Origin: an uncultured Eubacteriales bacterium
Lineage (GTDB): Bacteria > Bacillota > Clostridia > Christensenellales > UBA1242
Length of the DNA stretch: 23,499 bases
Direction of reading: 5' to 3'
Assembly: GCA_900556185.1 (NCBI GenBank)
Contig: USNN01000005.1
Span: forward strand, 1-23,499
The notes beneath the pieces are model-generated. The model was not told the origin of the DNA. It worked only from the letters and a program-made list of their open reading frames with translations, and did no database searches. The position numbers and the translations under genes were made by a program. Below, piece after piece: positions 1 to 6,155 of the stretch. Numbering within the stretch: position 1 is the first letter of the stretch; each line of letters opens with the position of its first letter.

Positions 1-138
1 CGGTCCAAGCAGCACACAAAATTCTCCTTTTGCCACGGAAAAATTCATTCCCCGAAGTACTTCCTGTCGGGTTTCCCCGCTTCCAAACCCTTTTTTCAGA
101 TCAACAATTTCCAAAAATTTTCTTTCTTCTTCTGACAT
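1..138 (-). CDS. ABC transporter ATP-binding protein, N-terminal fragment (runs off the window)
   Basis: Reading the minus strand from an ATG at 138 gives 46 codons that remain open to the window edge. The product begins MSEEERKFLEIVDLKKGFG and continues through an EVLRGMNFSVAKGEF stretch to VLLGP, which is the usual run-up to the Walker A loop of an ABC ATPase (beta strands, then G-x-x-G-x-GKS just outside the window). The phrase 'xVLRGxNFxVxKGEF' is typical of LolD/MacB/YknY-like ATPases that energise lipoprotein or peptide export permeases, so that subgroup is likely but not proven. A Shine-Dalgarno AAAGGGG lies just upstream (minus strand), supporting the start. Composition matches the neighbouring nuclease fragment rather than the genes right of 1050. 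A promoter and a palindromic operator-like site precede it. Confidence 0.75.
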   Translation of the reverse strand, partial: MSEEERKFLEIVDLKKGFGSGETRQEVLRGMNFSVAKGEFCVLLGP

Positions 139-216
139 ATGTTCCCCTTTCCCATTGCAGAATTGTTCTTACATCCTTATCTATTCTGAATGGTGTTAAA
201 GTCTTTTCTTACTTTT

Positions 217-232
217 GTTAGTGTTATCTAAC
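217..232. promoter_or_regulatory. Operator-like palindrome in the ABC-transporter leader
   Basis: GTTAG-TGTTAT-CTAAC is an inverted repeat with 5-base arms, flanked on both sides by the direct repeat ACTTTTGTT (211-219 and 231-239). It lies just downstream of the minus-strand -10 box at 243-248, over the expected transcription start region, which is where TetR- or MarR-type repressors commonly bind in front of export-pump operons. No regulator gene is visible in the window, so the binding protein is unknown. Confidence 0.4.
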
Positions 233-242
233 TTTTGTTTGT

Positions 243-270
243 ATTATATCACAGCTTTTCCAGATTACAA
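243..270 (-). promoter_or_regulatory. Promoter of the ABC transporter gene
   Basis: On the minus strand TTGTAA (270-265), a 16-base spacer and a consensus TATAAT (248-243) form a good housekeeping-sigma promoter driving the ABC gene that starts at 138. The -35 box directly abuts the terminator at 271-309. Confidence 0.6.
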
Positions 271-309
271 GCAAAAAGACGATTCCTTTTGTCAGAATCG
301 TCTTTTTGC
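271..309 (-). terminator. Intrinsic terminator after the Rpn gene
   Basis: A perfect 15-bp inverted repeat, GCAAAAAGACGATTC (271-285) and its complement (295-309), with a 9-base loop. Read on the minus strand it follows the Rpn stop codon at 336 by 27 bases and ends in TTTTTGC, so it serves that gene. It has a T-run on both strands and could also terminate plus-strand transcription. Confidence 0.7.
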
Positions 310-335
310 CTTATATAATGTCTTTACTGTCTGTT

Positions 336-572
336 TCACTGTAAATATTGTTCTATTTGTCTGACAGATTTTCCTGTTATATCTGCCATTTTCTCTATGG
401 AATAACCATGCTGCTTCATATTGTAAATCATTTCTGCTAGAGTTTCTTCTCTGCCGATTTTGATTCCTTCACTTTTTCCAATCTCGATCCCATCACTTTT
501 ACCAGCTTCATATTCTGCCTTTCGGAGCTTCTTTTCTTCCCACTCTTTATCATACTCTAATATACTTACCAT
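336..572 (-). CDS. Possible intragenic short product (RpnS-like) inside the Rpn gene
   Basis: Inside the truncated nuclease frame an ATG at 572 (minus strand) is preceded by GGAGGT at 582-577, a much better ribosome site than anything at the 5' end. It would give a 78-residue protein starting MVSILEYDKEW and made of the charged linker, the GxxxG-like repeat and the C-terminal helix-turn-helix-like segment. In studied Rpn systems a short protein translated from within the gene (RpnS) corresponds to the C-terminal part and neutralises the long nuclease. The position and ribosome site fit that arrangement. That it is expressed here is inference. Confidence 0.5.
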   Translation of the reverse strand: MVSILEYDKEWEEKKLRKAEYEAGKSDGIEIGKSEGIKIGREETLAEMIYNMKQHGYSIEKMADITGKSVRQIEQYLQ

Positions 573-1043
573 CTTTACCTCCGAGCGATTCTTCCGCAAG
601 AAATCGACTAAGATTCCTTCTTTGATGCATTCCGTGATTGCCCTTTCAACTGCATCATTCAGATTCAGTTCTGATGCATATTTTCGGACTCTCGCAACAT
701 AAATGGCATATTCCTTCAATGTCTGACACTGTTCCATCAGGTCTTTGTTGTGTCCTTCATTCACATTCAGCATCAGAACTTTTAACTCTAAATCCGGCTC
801 TCCAGCCAGATGCTCATATGCCTCAGACAAACGCAGTTCGACCCGGTCGTCCACTGCATCCGTTCCATTATAAAACACCATAAACTTCGGTGCCGGAATC
901 TTCTGCAGCTTTGACGAATATAGTGACTTATCATTCAGATACTGCTGATACTCGATTCCAATATAGATCAGATCCCGCAATGGTATATTTGGATTGATCG
1001 TCGACTGATGTTCGTATAGATTTAATACAAAATCAAATACAAA
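336..1043 (-). pseudogene. Rpn-family recombination-promoting nuclease / putative transposase, 5'-truncated
   Basis: The minus-strand frame is open from a TAA at 1044-1046 to a TGA at 336-338. Recognisable family sequence starts at about 1025 with LNLYEHQSTINPNIPLRDL, the Rpn/PDDEXK-transposase stretch that carries the E-x-Q part of the nuclease site. The roughly 80-100 residues that normally precede it, with the first catalytic Asp, are missing. There is no ATG with a Shine-Dalgarno at the 5' end; the first usable start (TTG at 980) lies inside the conserved motif and has no ribosome site, so this is a broken gene and not a short version. The rest is normal: helical middle, then a tail with a repeated G(K/R)SxGIxIG unit (GKSDGIEIG, GKSEGIKIG) and a helix-turn-helix-like end (YSIEKMADITGKSVRQIEQYL). 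Full-length members act as DNA nucleases linked to recombination and phage defence. Confidence 0.75.
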
Positions 1044-1070
1044 TTAAAAACAAAATACAAATCTAAAAAA

Positions 1071-1080
1071 TGGTAAAAAT
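1071..1080 (+). promoter_or_regulatory. Possible extended -10 promoter of the structured RNA
   Basis: TGGTAAAAAT resembles the extended -10 boxes (TGnTAAAAT) in front of sufC and the cysteine desulfurase in this window. It would start transcription near 1086, just before the first paired element at 1090. No convincing -35 is seen, so this is tentative. Confidence 0.3.
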
Positions 1081-1085
1081 TTAAT

Positions 1086-1390
1086 ATAAAATTGCCAAAT
1101 TGCCTTAGTGGGCAAAACTAGCAAGTGTTCATACTCCGTTTGGTGGTTCATCAGGGTAAATATACTAAAAATACGCCTTAAAGTTGCAATTTATGTGGTG
1201 GTTCCATAAATTAAACTCGGGCTAATCTGCTGGTAATTAATGATGTCCTTTGCCTTGGTTTGTTTGGTGGTTCAACAAACCATTGATATTAGGCGACCAA
1301 ACTTTGGCTTACGGCAATTAAAATAATTAATAAATCTGCTATAGGAAATTTTCGTAAAATTTACGGAATAACCTATAGCAGATTTTTTTT
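1086..1390 (+). ncRNA. Candidate structured noncoding RNA with three identical-loop hairpins
   Basis: This 414-base gene gap (1044-1457) holds no credible ORF but clear RNA-like structure. Three hairpins present the same 9-base loop TGGTGGTTC at 1141-1149, 1196-1204 and 1265-1273. Hairpin 2 has a perfect 8-bp stem (1188-1195 with 1205-1212) and hairpin 3 another perfect 8-bp stem of unrelated sequence (1257-1264 with 1274-1281). Hairpin 1 is imperfect (1132-1140 with 1150-1158, six Watson-Crick pairs and one G-T). A smaller hairpin TTGCC/GGCAA lies at 1100-1115. Possible long-range pairings are AATTGCC (1090-1096) with GGCAATT (1313-1319), and CGCCT (1174-1178) with AGGCG (1291-1295). An intrinsic terminator ends the unit. 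It is not a tRNA, tmRNA, RNase P or SRP RNA that I recognise. Orientation is inferred from the terminator and the downstream genes. Confidence 0.55.
1332..1390 (+). terminator. Strong intrinsic terminator between the structured RNA and spoVAD
   Basis: AAATCTGCTATAGG (1332-1345) pairs perfectly with 1372-1385 over 14 bp, followed by a run of eight T (1383-1390). The 26-base loop contains a second small near-palindrome around CGTAAAATTTACG. It either ends the structured RNA or acts as an attenuator ahead of spoVAD. Confidence 0.8.
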
Positions 1391-1457
1391 GTTGTAAGTA
1401 TAAAACCAATAAACTTGTCAAAACTCAGTTTAGTAATAAATAGCGAAAGGAGCACAA

Positions 1458-2480
1458 ATGGCAAAGAAGATTGGTTATAGCACCTATAAGTTAGACAACC
1501 CCGTATACATAATTGGCAGTGGGGCAATGGCAGGACCCAAAGAAGCGGACGGTCCGTTTGGTAAATATTTTTCTAGAGTTGCAGTAGACGACACCATGGG
1601 CGAAAAAAGTTACGAAAAAGCCGAAAGACGAATGTTGGAAGAAACCTTGTTTATGGGCATACGAAACGCAGGGCTTACCGAAAAACAAGTTGACCTATTT
1701 GTCGGTGGCGACCTACTTAACCAAATTGTGAGTGCGAACTACACGGCTCGGGCTTTCAATATTCCATTTTTAGGCGTGTATGGGGCTTGCTCAACAATGG
1801 CTGAAAGCTTAATAGTTGGCAGTATGTTTATAGACGGCAACTTTGGTGACGTGGTTGCGTGTGCAACAGGTAGCCACTTTTCGTCTAGTGAACGGCAATT
1901 CAGAAACCCGCTAGAACTCGGTTCTCAGCGTCAAACATATTCTCAGTGGACGGTTACTGGTACGGGTTGTAGTGTGCTTGGAAGGTTCGGTAAGGGTGCA
2001 AAAATTACGCATTTTACCGTCGGTAACGTCACCGACTACGGCGTGTTAGATATTGCCAATATGGGTGCCGCTATGGCGCCCGCAGCCATGAGTACCTTGG
2101 TGCATTTCTTTAAAGACACAAATACTTCTCCTGCCGATTACGACTTAATTGTAACGGGAGATTTAGGGAAGCTTGGCAGTGACATATTAAGAGATTTAAT
2201 GGCAAGCAAAGGGTATCCACTAGGGCAAGCATACGTAGACTGCGGACACAGTATGTATTCCACATCGCAAAAAACATTCCAAGGCGGTTCAGGTGCTGGA
2301 TGCAGTGCAAGCGTACTAAACTCGTATATTGTTGAAAAACTAAACTCGGGCGAGTTAAAAAAGGTCATTTTTATGCCAACTGGGGCGTTAATGAGCACAA
2401 CCACAAACCAGCAAGGCGATTCCATTCCAGCGGTTGCTCATCTTGTGTTATTAGAGTCGGAGGTGAATATTAATGGGTAA
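1458..2480 (+). CDS. spoVAD: Stage V sporulation protein AD
   Basis: This 340-residue protein is a full-length SpoVAD, a thiolase-fold protein of the SpoVA channel that moves dipicolinic acid into the forespore and out at germination. The N-terminus (PVYIIGSGAMAGPKEADGPFG) is the family signature. The thiolase-like nucleophile region reads YGACSTMAES with Cys111, and a second conserved block GTGCSVLG follows at about 168-175. The C-terminal half holds the VDCGHSMYS and QGGSGAGCSAS stretches seen in the family. The start at 1458 is supported by AAAGGAG at 1446-1452. The spoVAE start overlaps its stop by 8 bases (ATGGGTAA), so the two are translationally coupled. The usual upstream partner spoVAC is absent; a terminator and the structured RNA sit there instead. 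Expression in the forespore under sigma-G would be expected, but I could not identify a convincing sigma-G promoter. Confidence 0.95.
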   Translation: MAKKIGYSTYKLDNPVYIIGSGAMAGPKEADGPFGKYFSRVAVDDTMGEKSYEKAERRMLEETLFMGIRNAGLTEKQVDLFVGGDLLNQIVSANYTARAFNIPFLGVYGACSTMAESLIVGSMFIDGNFGDVVACATGSHFSSSERQFRNPLELGSQRQTYSQWTVTGTGCSVLGRFGKGAKITHFTVGNVTDYGVLDIANMGAAMAPAAMSTLVHFFKDTNTSPADYDLIVTGDLGKLGSDILRDLMASKGYPLGQAYVDCGHSMYSTSQKTFQGGSGAGCSASVLNSYIVEKLNSGELKKVIFMPTGALMSTTTNQQGDSIPAVAHLVLLESEVNING

Positions 2481-2847
2481 TGCGTTATTAATGTATTTAA
2501 AGGTGTTTTTAGTCGGCGGGCTTATTTGTGCCATCGCTCAAATTTTAATAATTAGAACCAAACTAACCAGTGCAAGAATTTTGGTTATGTTTTTAATGGC
2601 TGGGGCGGTGCTTGGTGGCCTTGGCGTATATGGATACCTAGCCGAATGGGCGGGTGCTGGTGCCACGGTTCCAATAACAGGCTTTGGCTACAATATTTCT
2701 CGTGGAGCCATTGAAGGCGCCAGAACCGATGGACTTTTGGGTGCACTTACTAATGGCTTAGCCAGCATTAGTGCAGGCGTGTCGGTTGCAATAGCGGGGT
2801 CATATTTAATTGCATTAATATTTAAGCCAAGAACCAAGAAAGATTAA
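2473..2847 (+). CDS. spoVAE: Stage V sporulation protein AE (SpoVAEb type)
   Basis: This 124-residue membrane protein follows spoVAD with an 8-base overlap and has its own GGAGGTG site at about 2458-2464. It has hydrophobic segments at about 7-27, 34-57 and 88-117 and the family block AGAGATVPITGFGYN followed by GAIEG, shared by SpoVAC and SpoVAEb channel subunits. Its length (about 116-125 is usual for SpoVAEb, near 150 for SpoVAC) and its position after spoVAD favour SpoVAEb. It would sit in the inner spore membrane as part of the dipicolinic acid channel with SpoVAC and SpoVAD. The positively charged end (FKPRTKKD) is consistent with a cytoplasmic C-terminus. No terminator is visible after it; the sufC promoter begins within 10 bases of the stop. 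Confidence 0.9.
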   Translation: MGNALLMYLKVFLVGGLICAIAQILIIRTKLTSARILVMFLMAGAVLGGLGVYGYLAEWAGAGATVPITGFGYNISRGAIEGARTDGLLGALTNGLASISAGVSVAIAGSYLIALIFKPRTKKD

Positions 2848-2855
2848 AATAATGG

Positions 2856-2884
2856 TTGAGTGTTTTAGTTTATTGTGGTAAAAT
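2856..2884 (+). promoter_or_regulatory. Promoter of the suf operon
   Basis: TTGAGT (2856-2861), a 17-base spacer and TAAAAT (2879-2884) preceded by TGG, giving an extended -10. It lies 20 bases before the sufC start codon region with AAAGGAG between. No Rrf2/IscR-like site is evident. Confidence 0.65.
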
Positions 2885-2904
2885 TAACTTAAAAGGAGAA
2901 AAAT

Positions 2905-3648
2905 ATGCTAGAGTTAAAAAATATCTCCTATTCAGTTAATGTGATAGAACAGGGGAAAAAACAAAAAAAAGAAATACTAAAAAATATATCCATAAAGTTT
3001 GATACAAATAAGTATTATTGCATAACGGGTCCAAACGGCAGTGGTAAGTCAACACTCGCTAAAATTATTATGGGCATAGTTAAGCCAACAGGCGGTAATA
3101 TATATTTTGACGGCAAAGATATAACCAATTTATCTATAACCGAAAGAGCAAAACTAGGAATTAGTTTTGCTTTTCAGCAACCCGTAAAATTTAAGGGCTT
3201 AACCGTAAAAGACTTGCTAACGCTCGCAAGTGGTACTGAAATAGATATGAACACGGCGTGTAAGTACCTAAGCGATGTTGGCTTGTGTGCAAGAGATTAT
3301 ATCTCTCGTGAAGTGGACGGCAGTTTATCTGGTGGCGAACTAAAAAGAATTGAAATCGCCCAAATGGTTGCAAGAAAAGGCAATGTCACTATTTTTGATG
3401 AACCAGAAGCGGGAATAGACCTATGGAGTTTTAATTCGCTAATTGACGTGTTTGGAAACTTAAGTAAAGTAACCAAAGGCACAACCATAATTATATCTCA
3501 CCAAGAAAGAATAATTAATTTTGCAGACACTTTAATTTTGCTAGAAAATGGCAAGATTAAAAATGTTGGCGCCCCAGCCGAAGTTATGAAGGAAATAACT
3601 GGCGTAAGTAGACAATGCAAAGTTATGGAGGCTAAAGATGTTAGATAA
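2905..3648 (+). CDS. sufC: Fe-S cluster assembly ATPase SufC
   Basis: This 247-residue ABC-type ATPase energises the SufB scaffold during Fe-S cluster assembly in the cytoplasm. Visible motifs are Walker A GPNGSGKST (about 43-51), a Q-loop FAFQQPVKFKG of the SufC type, the signature LSGGELKR, Walker B TIFDEPEAGID, and the switch histidine in ISHQERI. The DEPEAGIDLW sequence fits the clostridial SufC subgroup. The first 25 residues contain an unusual lysine-rich insertion (EQGKKQKKE) between the first two strands. The gene overlaps sufB by 11 bases (ATG at 3638, stop at 3648), and GGAGG just before 3638 serves the next gene. It is first in a promoter-driven operon with sufB and an aldehyde dehydrogenase. 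Confidence 0.92.
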   Translation: MLELKNISYSVNVIEQGKKQKKEILKNISIKFDTNKYYCITGPNGSGKSTLAKIIMGIVKPTGGNIYFDGKDITNLSITERAKLGISFAFQQPVKFKGLTVKDLLTLASGTEIDMNTACKYLSDVGLCARDYISREVDGSLSGGELKRIEIAQMVARKGNVTIFDEPEAGIDLWSFNSLIDVFGNLSKVTKGTTIIISHQERIINFADTLILLENGKIKNVGAPAEVMKEITGVSRQCKVMEAKDVR

Positions 3649-4555
3649 GATAGATAAAGAATTATTAGTGCAAACTGCGTCTTTACATAAAATACCACAA
3701 GGAGCCTACAATATTCGAAAAAACGGCGAAAGCATAGGCAGGGCAAGTAGTGAGCATATAACAATAGAAACAAACGCAAACCACAACGGCATAAACATAA
3801 TTATTAAGCCGAACACCACAAATGAAAGCGTGCATATACCAGTAATATTATCGAGGTCAGGGTTAACTGATGTGGTTTATAACGACTTTTTTGTGGGCGA
3901 AAACTGCGTGGTTACAATTGTTGCTGGATGTGGCATACACTCAAACGATAACCAAAAAATTGAGCACGACGGCGTGCATAGATTTTTTATTGAAAAAAAT
4001 TCTAAAGTAACTTATATAGAAAAACACATCGGGCTTGGTTCTGGTACCGATAGAATATTAAACCCAGTAACCGAAATAACTTTGGGTGAAAACGCTGAGT
4101 TTAATATGGAAACAATGCAAATGTCTGGCGTTGAACACGCAGAACGAAAAACAATTGCAACCTTAGGCAAAAATAGTAAACTTAATATTAATGAAAAAAT
4201 ATTAACCGAAAACACCGCCGACTGCACAACCTTATTTACCGCTAACCTAGATGGCGAAAACTCATCGGCTCATATTGTTTCACGTGCGGTTGCAAAAGGT
4301 AATTCAGTTCAGCACTTTAAGAGTATCTTAAACGGCAACAATAAGTGCTTTGGGCATACCGAGTGTGATGCAATTATTGTGGATAACGGCAAATGTTTTG
4401 CTAGCCCCGAAGTTAACGCTCTTAACCCAGAGTCTAGCCTAATTCACGAAGCCGCAATTGGCAAAATTGCTGGCGAACAAATTCAAAAACTATTAACCCT
4501 AGGTTTAACAGAAGAAGAAGCCCAAAACCAAATTTTGCAAGGATTTTTAAAGTAG
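3638..4555 (+). CDS. sufB: Minimal SufB/SufD-family scaffold (SmsB-like)
   Basis: This 305-residue protein is a short member of the SufB/SufD beta-helix family, which builds and transfers Fe-S clusters with SufC. Classical SufB is about 465 residues; this version lacks the long N-terminal part and resembles the two-gene minimal systems (called SmsCB) of anaerobic bacteria and archaea. The C-terminal core is well kept: ECDAIIVDNGKC with Cys253 at the place of the SufB catalytic cysteine, followed by IHEAAIGKI (His270, Glu271) and GLTEEEAQNQILQGF, matching the SufB ending. Keeping the cysteine argues that it works like SufB, probably as a homodimer, and not like SufD. No sufS, sufU or sufD gene is adjacent; the cysteine desulfurase further downstream may supply sulfur. 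A TTG- or ATG-start ambiguity does not arise: ATG 3638 has GGAGG. Confidence 0.88.
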   Translation: MLDKIDKELLVQTASLHKIPQGAYNIRKNGESIGRASSEHITIETNANHNGINIIIKPNTTNESVHIPVILSRSGLTDVVYNDFFVGENCVVTIVAGCGIHSNDNQKIEHDGVHRFFIEKNSKVTYIEKHIGLGSGTDRILNPVTEITLGENAEFNMETMQMSGVEHAERKTIATLGKNSKLNINEKILTENTADCTTLFTANLDGENSSAHIVSRAVAKGNSVQHFKSILNGNNKCFGHTECDAIIVDNGKCFASPEVNALNPESSLIHEAAIGKIAGEQIQKLLTLGLTEEEAQNQILQGFLK

Positions 4556-4564
4556 GAGAAAAAT

Positions 4565-5926
4565 ATGGAAATCAGCCAAATAGTAGAAAACCAACGAGAA
4601 TATTTTAAAAGCGGTCAAACCCTAGAAGTGAATTTTAGAAGGGAACAACTTTTAAAACTAAAAACCAGCATAGGGCTATACGAAAAAGAGTTATATGATA
4701 GTTTTATGCAAGACTTAAATAAGTGCGAAGCCGACGTGTTGCTTACCGAACTTATTTTAATTAAAAGAGAACTTAACCTAATGCTAAAAAAGTTAAATTC
4801 TTACACCAAAACCAAAAAAGTGGGCGTAAGCATAATGAACTGGGGCAGTAAGGGCAGAATTATTCCAGAGCCATACGGCACAATTTTAATAGTTTCGCCT
4901 TGGAACTATCCATTGCAACTAGCCCTAATTCCACTAATTGGGGCTATTGGTGCTGGTAACACAGTGGTGCTTAAGCCATCTAGCAGTGTGCCAAATGTGT
5001 CTAACACCATAAAGAAAATGCTATCAGTGTTCGATGAAAAATATATCGCCGTAATAACTGGTTCAAGAGAAGAAACTAAAGACCTATTTAACCAAAAGTT
5101 TGACTTTGCTTTCTTTACTGGCAGTGCAAAAACTGGCAGAGAATTATATAAGGCACTAAGCGAAAACCTAACACCATGCGTGTTAGAACTTGGTGGCAAA
5201 TCTCCAGTAATCATAGATTTTGACGCTGACCTAGAAATCGCAGCCAAAAGATGCGTTTGGGGTAAATTTTTAAATGCGGGGCAAACCTGCGTGGCTCCAG
5301 ATTACTTTTTGGTTCACGAAACGGTTATGGATAAGTTTGTAGAACTAGTTAAAAAGGAAATTAACGAAAGATTTTACCTAGAAGAACTACTAACCCCAAA
5401 CTTTGTTAAAATTGTAAACGAAAAGCAAAAAGCAAGAATAGAAAAATTAATAGACCACACAAAGGTTGTCTGCGGTGGCGATTTTGATGGCTTAATCTTG
5501 CCACCAACTGTAATGACAAATGTAACCTACGATGACCCAATTATGCAAGAAGAAGTTTTTGCACCAATTATGCCAATAATTCCATTCACAGCTTTAAACG
5601 AAGAACTACAAAAATTAAACACCAAAGAAAAACCACTTGCACTATATTACTTTAGTAAGGACGTAGAAAAACAATCTATGGTAATGACCACCGCTCATTT
5701 TGGTGGCGGTTGCGTTAACGATTGTATTATGCACCTAACCGAAGAAAAGTTACCATTCGGTGGAGTCGGTAATTCAGGAATGGGCAGTTACCACGGTAAA
5801 AAGACCTTTGATACATTTACCCATTTTAAGAGCGTTTTGGTCAATAACACCGATATGAACTTAAAAGTAAAAGAAATGCCATACACCCGTAGAAAACTAA
5901 AATTTTTAAGATGGTTATCTAAATAA
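4565..5926 (+). CDS. Aldehyde dehydrogenase, class 3 / fatty-aldehyde type
   Basis: This 453-residue protein oxidises an aldehyde to the acid with NAD(P)+. The catalytic set is intact: Asn114 in SPWNYP (oxyanion), the cofactor-loop FTGSAKTG at 184-191, Glu208 in LELGGKSP (general base) and nucleophile Cys242 in NAGQTCVAPDY. The PFGGVGNSGMGSYHGKKTFDTFTHFKS ending (about 400-425) and the short overall length are typical of class 3 ALDHs such as Bacillus YwdH and fatty aldehyde dehydrogenases. The substrate cannot be read from sequence. AGGAG at the sufB stop (9 bases apart) makes it the last gene of the suf operon, and a terminator follows. Its link to Fe-S assembly is unexplained; it may only share the transcript. 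Confidence 0.9.
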   Translation: MEISQIVENQREYFKSGQTLEVNFRREQLLKLKTSIGLYEKELYDSFMQDLNKCEADVLLTELILIKRELNLMLKKLNSYTKTKKVGVSIMNWGSKGRIIPEPYGTILIVSPWNYPLQLALIPLIGAIGAGNTVVLKPSSSVPNVSNTIKKMLSVFDEKYIAVITGSREETKDLFNQKFDFAFFTGSAKTGRELYKALSENLTPCVLELGGKSPVIIDFDADLEIAAKRCVWGKFLNAGQTCVAPDYFLVHETVMDKFVELVKKEINERFYLEELLTPNFVKIVNEKQKARIEKLIDHTKVVCGGDFDGLILPPTVMTNVTYDDPIMQEEVFAPIMPIIPFTALNEELQKLNTKEKPLALYYFSKDVEKQSMVMTTAHFGGGCVNDCIMHLTEEKLPFGGVGNSGMGSYHGKKTFDTFTHFKSVLVNNTDMNLKVKEMPYTRRKLKFLRWLSK

Positions 5927-5948
5927 TTTAATTAAAAAATAAAATTTT

Positions 5949-5987
5949 AAAAATTGCTCTAAAAATTCAAAAATAGGGCAATTTTTT
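5949..5987 (+). terminator. Intrinsic terminator of the suf operon
   Basis: AAAAATTGCTCTA (5949-5961) pairs with 5974-5986 with one G-T pair, loop of 12, and the T-run is part of the 3' arm. It follows the aldehyde dehydrogenase stop by 23 bases. Confidence 0.7.
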
Positions 5988-6142
5988 ATTTTTCAAAAAC
6001 CCAAAAACTTAAAATAAGGCTTAAAATTGGCTTGTTTTAACAAAAATACGTCTGCCCGATAAAACACTAACCCCCAAACTTGCCTTTTGTGTTGGGCTTG
6101 CAAATTAAATTTATTTAAGTAATAATTAAACCAAAAAATTAA

Positions 6143-6148
6143 TATAAT
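6143..6148 (+). promoter_or_regulatory. -10 box very close to the yunB start
   Basis: A perfect TATAAT lies only 7 bases before the yunB ATG at 6156, which would place the transcript start at or next to the initiation codon. No good -35 box and no Shine-Dalgarno are visible. It may be chance in AT-rich DNA, or the real promoter may be a sporulation-sigma one that I could not identify. Confidence 0.3.
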
Positions 6149-6155
6149 TATACAA

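Noticed and set aside
1257..1281. tRNA T-arm-like sequence (GGTTCAA) in the third hairpin
   Set aside because: No acceptor, D or anticodon arms fit around it, and the 8-bp stem with a 9-base loop explains the region better.
1092..1290. CRISPR-like array suggested by the repeated GGTGGTTC
   Set aside because: Repeats are only 9 bases, spacing is unequal (55 and 69 bases), and each sits in a hairpin with its own stem.
1086..1390. T-box riboswitch because of GGTGGTTC resembling the T-box GGTGGnACC core
   Set aside because: The motif occurs three times in hairpin loops rather than once before a terminator, lacks ACCGCG, and no specifier stem-loop is seen; the downstream gene is not tRNA- or amino-acid-related.
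1398..1425. Sigma-G-like promoter before spoVAD (GTATA ... CAAAACT)
   Set aside because: The -35 half fits but the -10 half matches CATnnTA poorly at every spacing tried.
6000..6120. Possible small gene or RNA between the suf terminator and yunB
   Set aside because: Only a weak CCCAA/TTGGG inverted repeat is visible; no start signal, coding pattern or terminator supports it.
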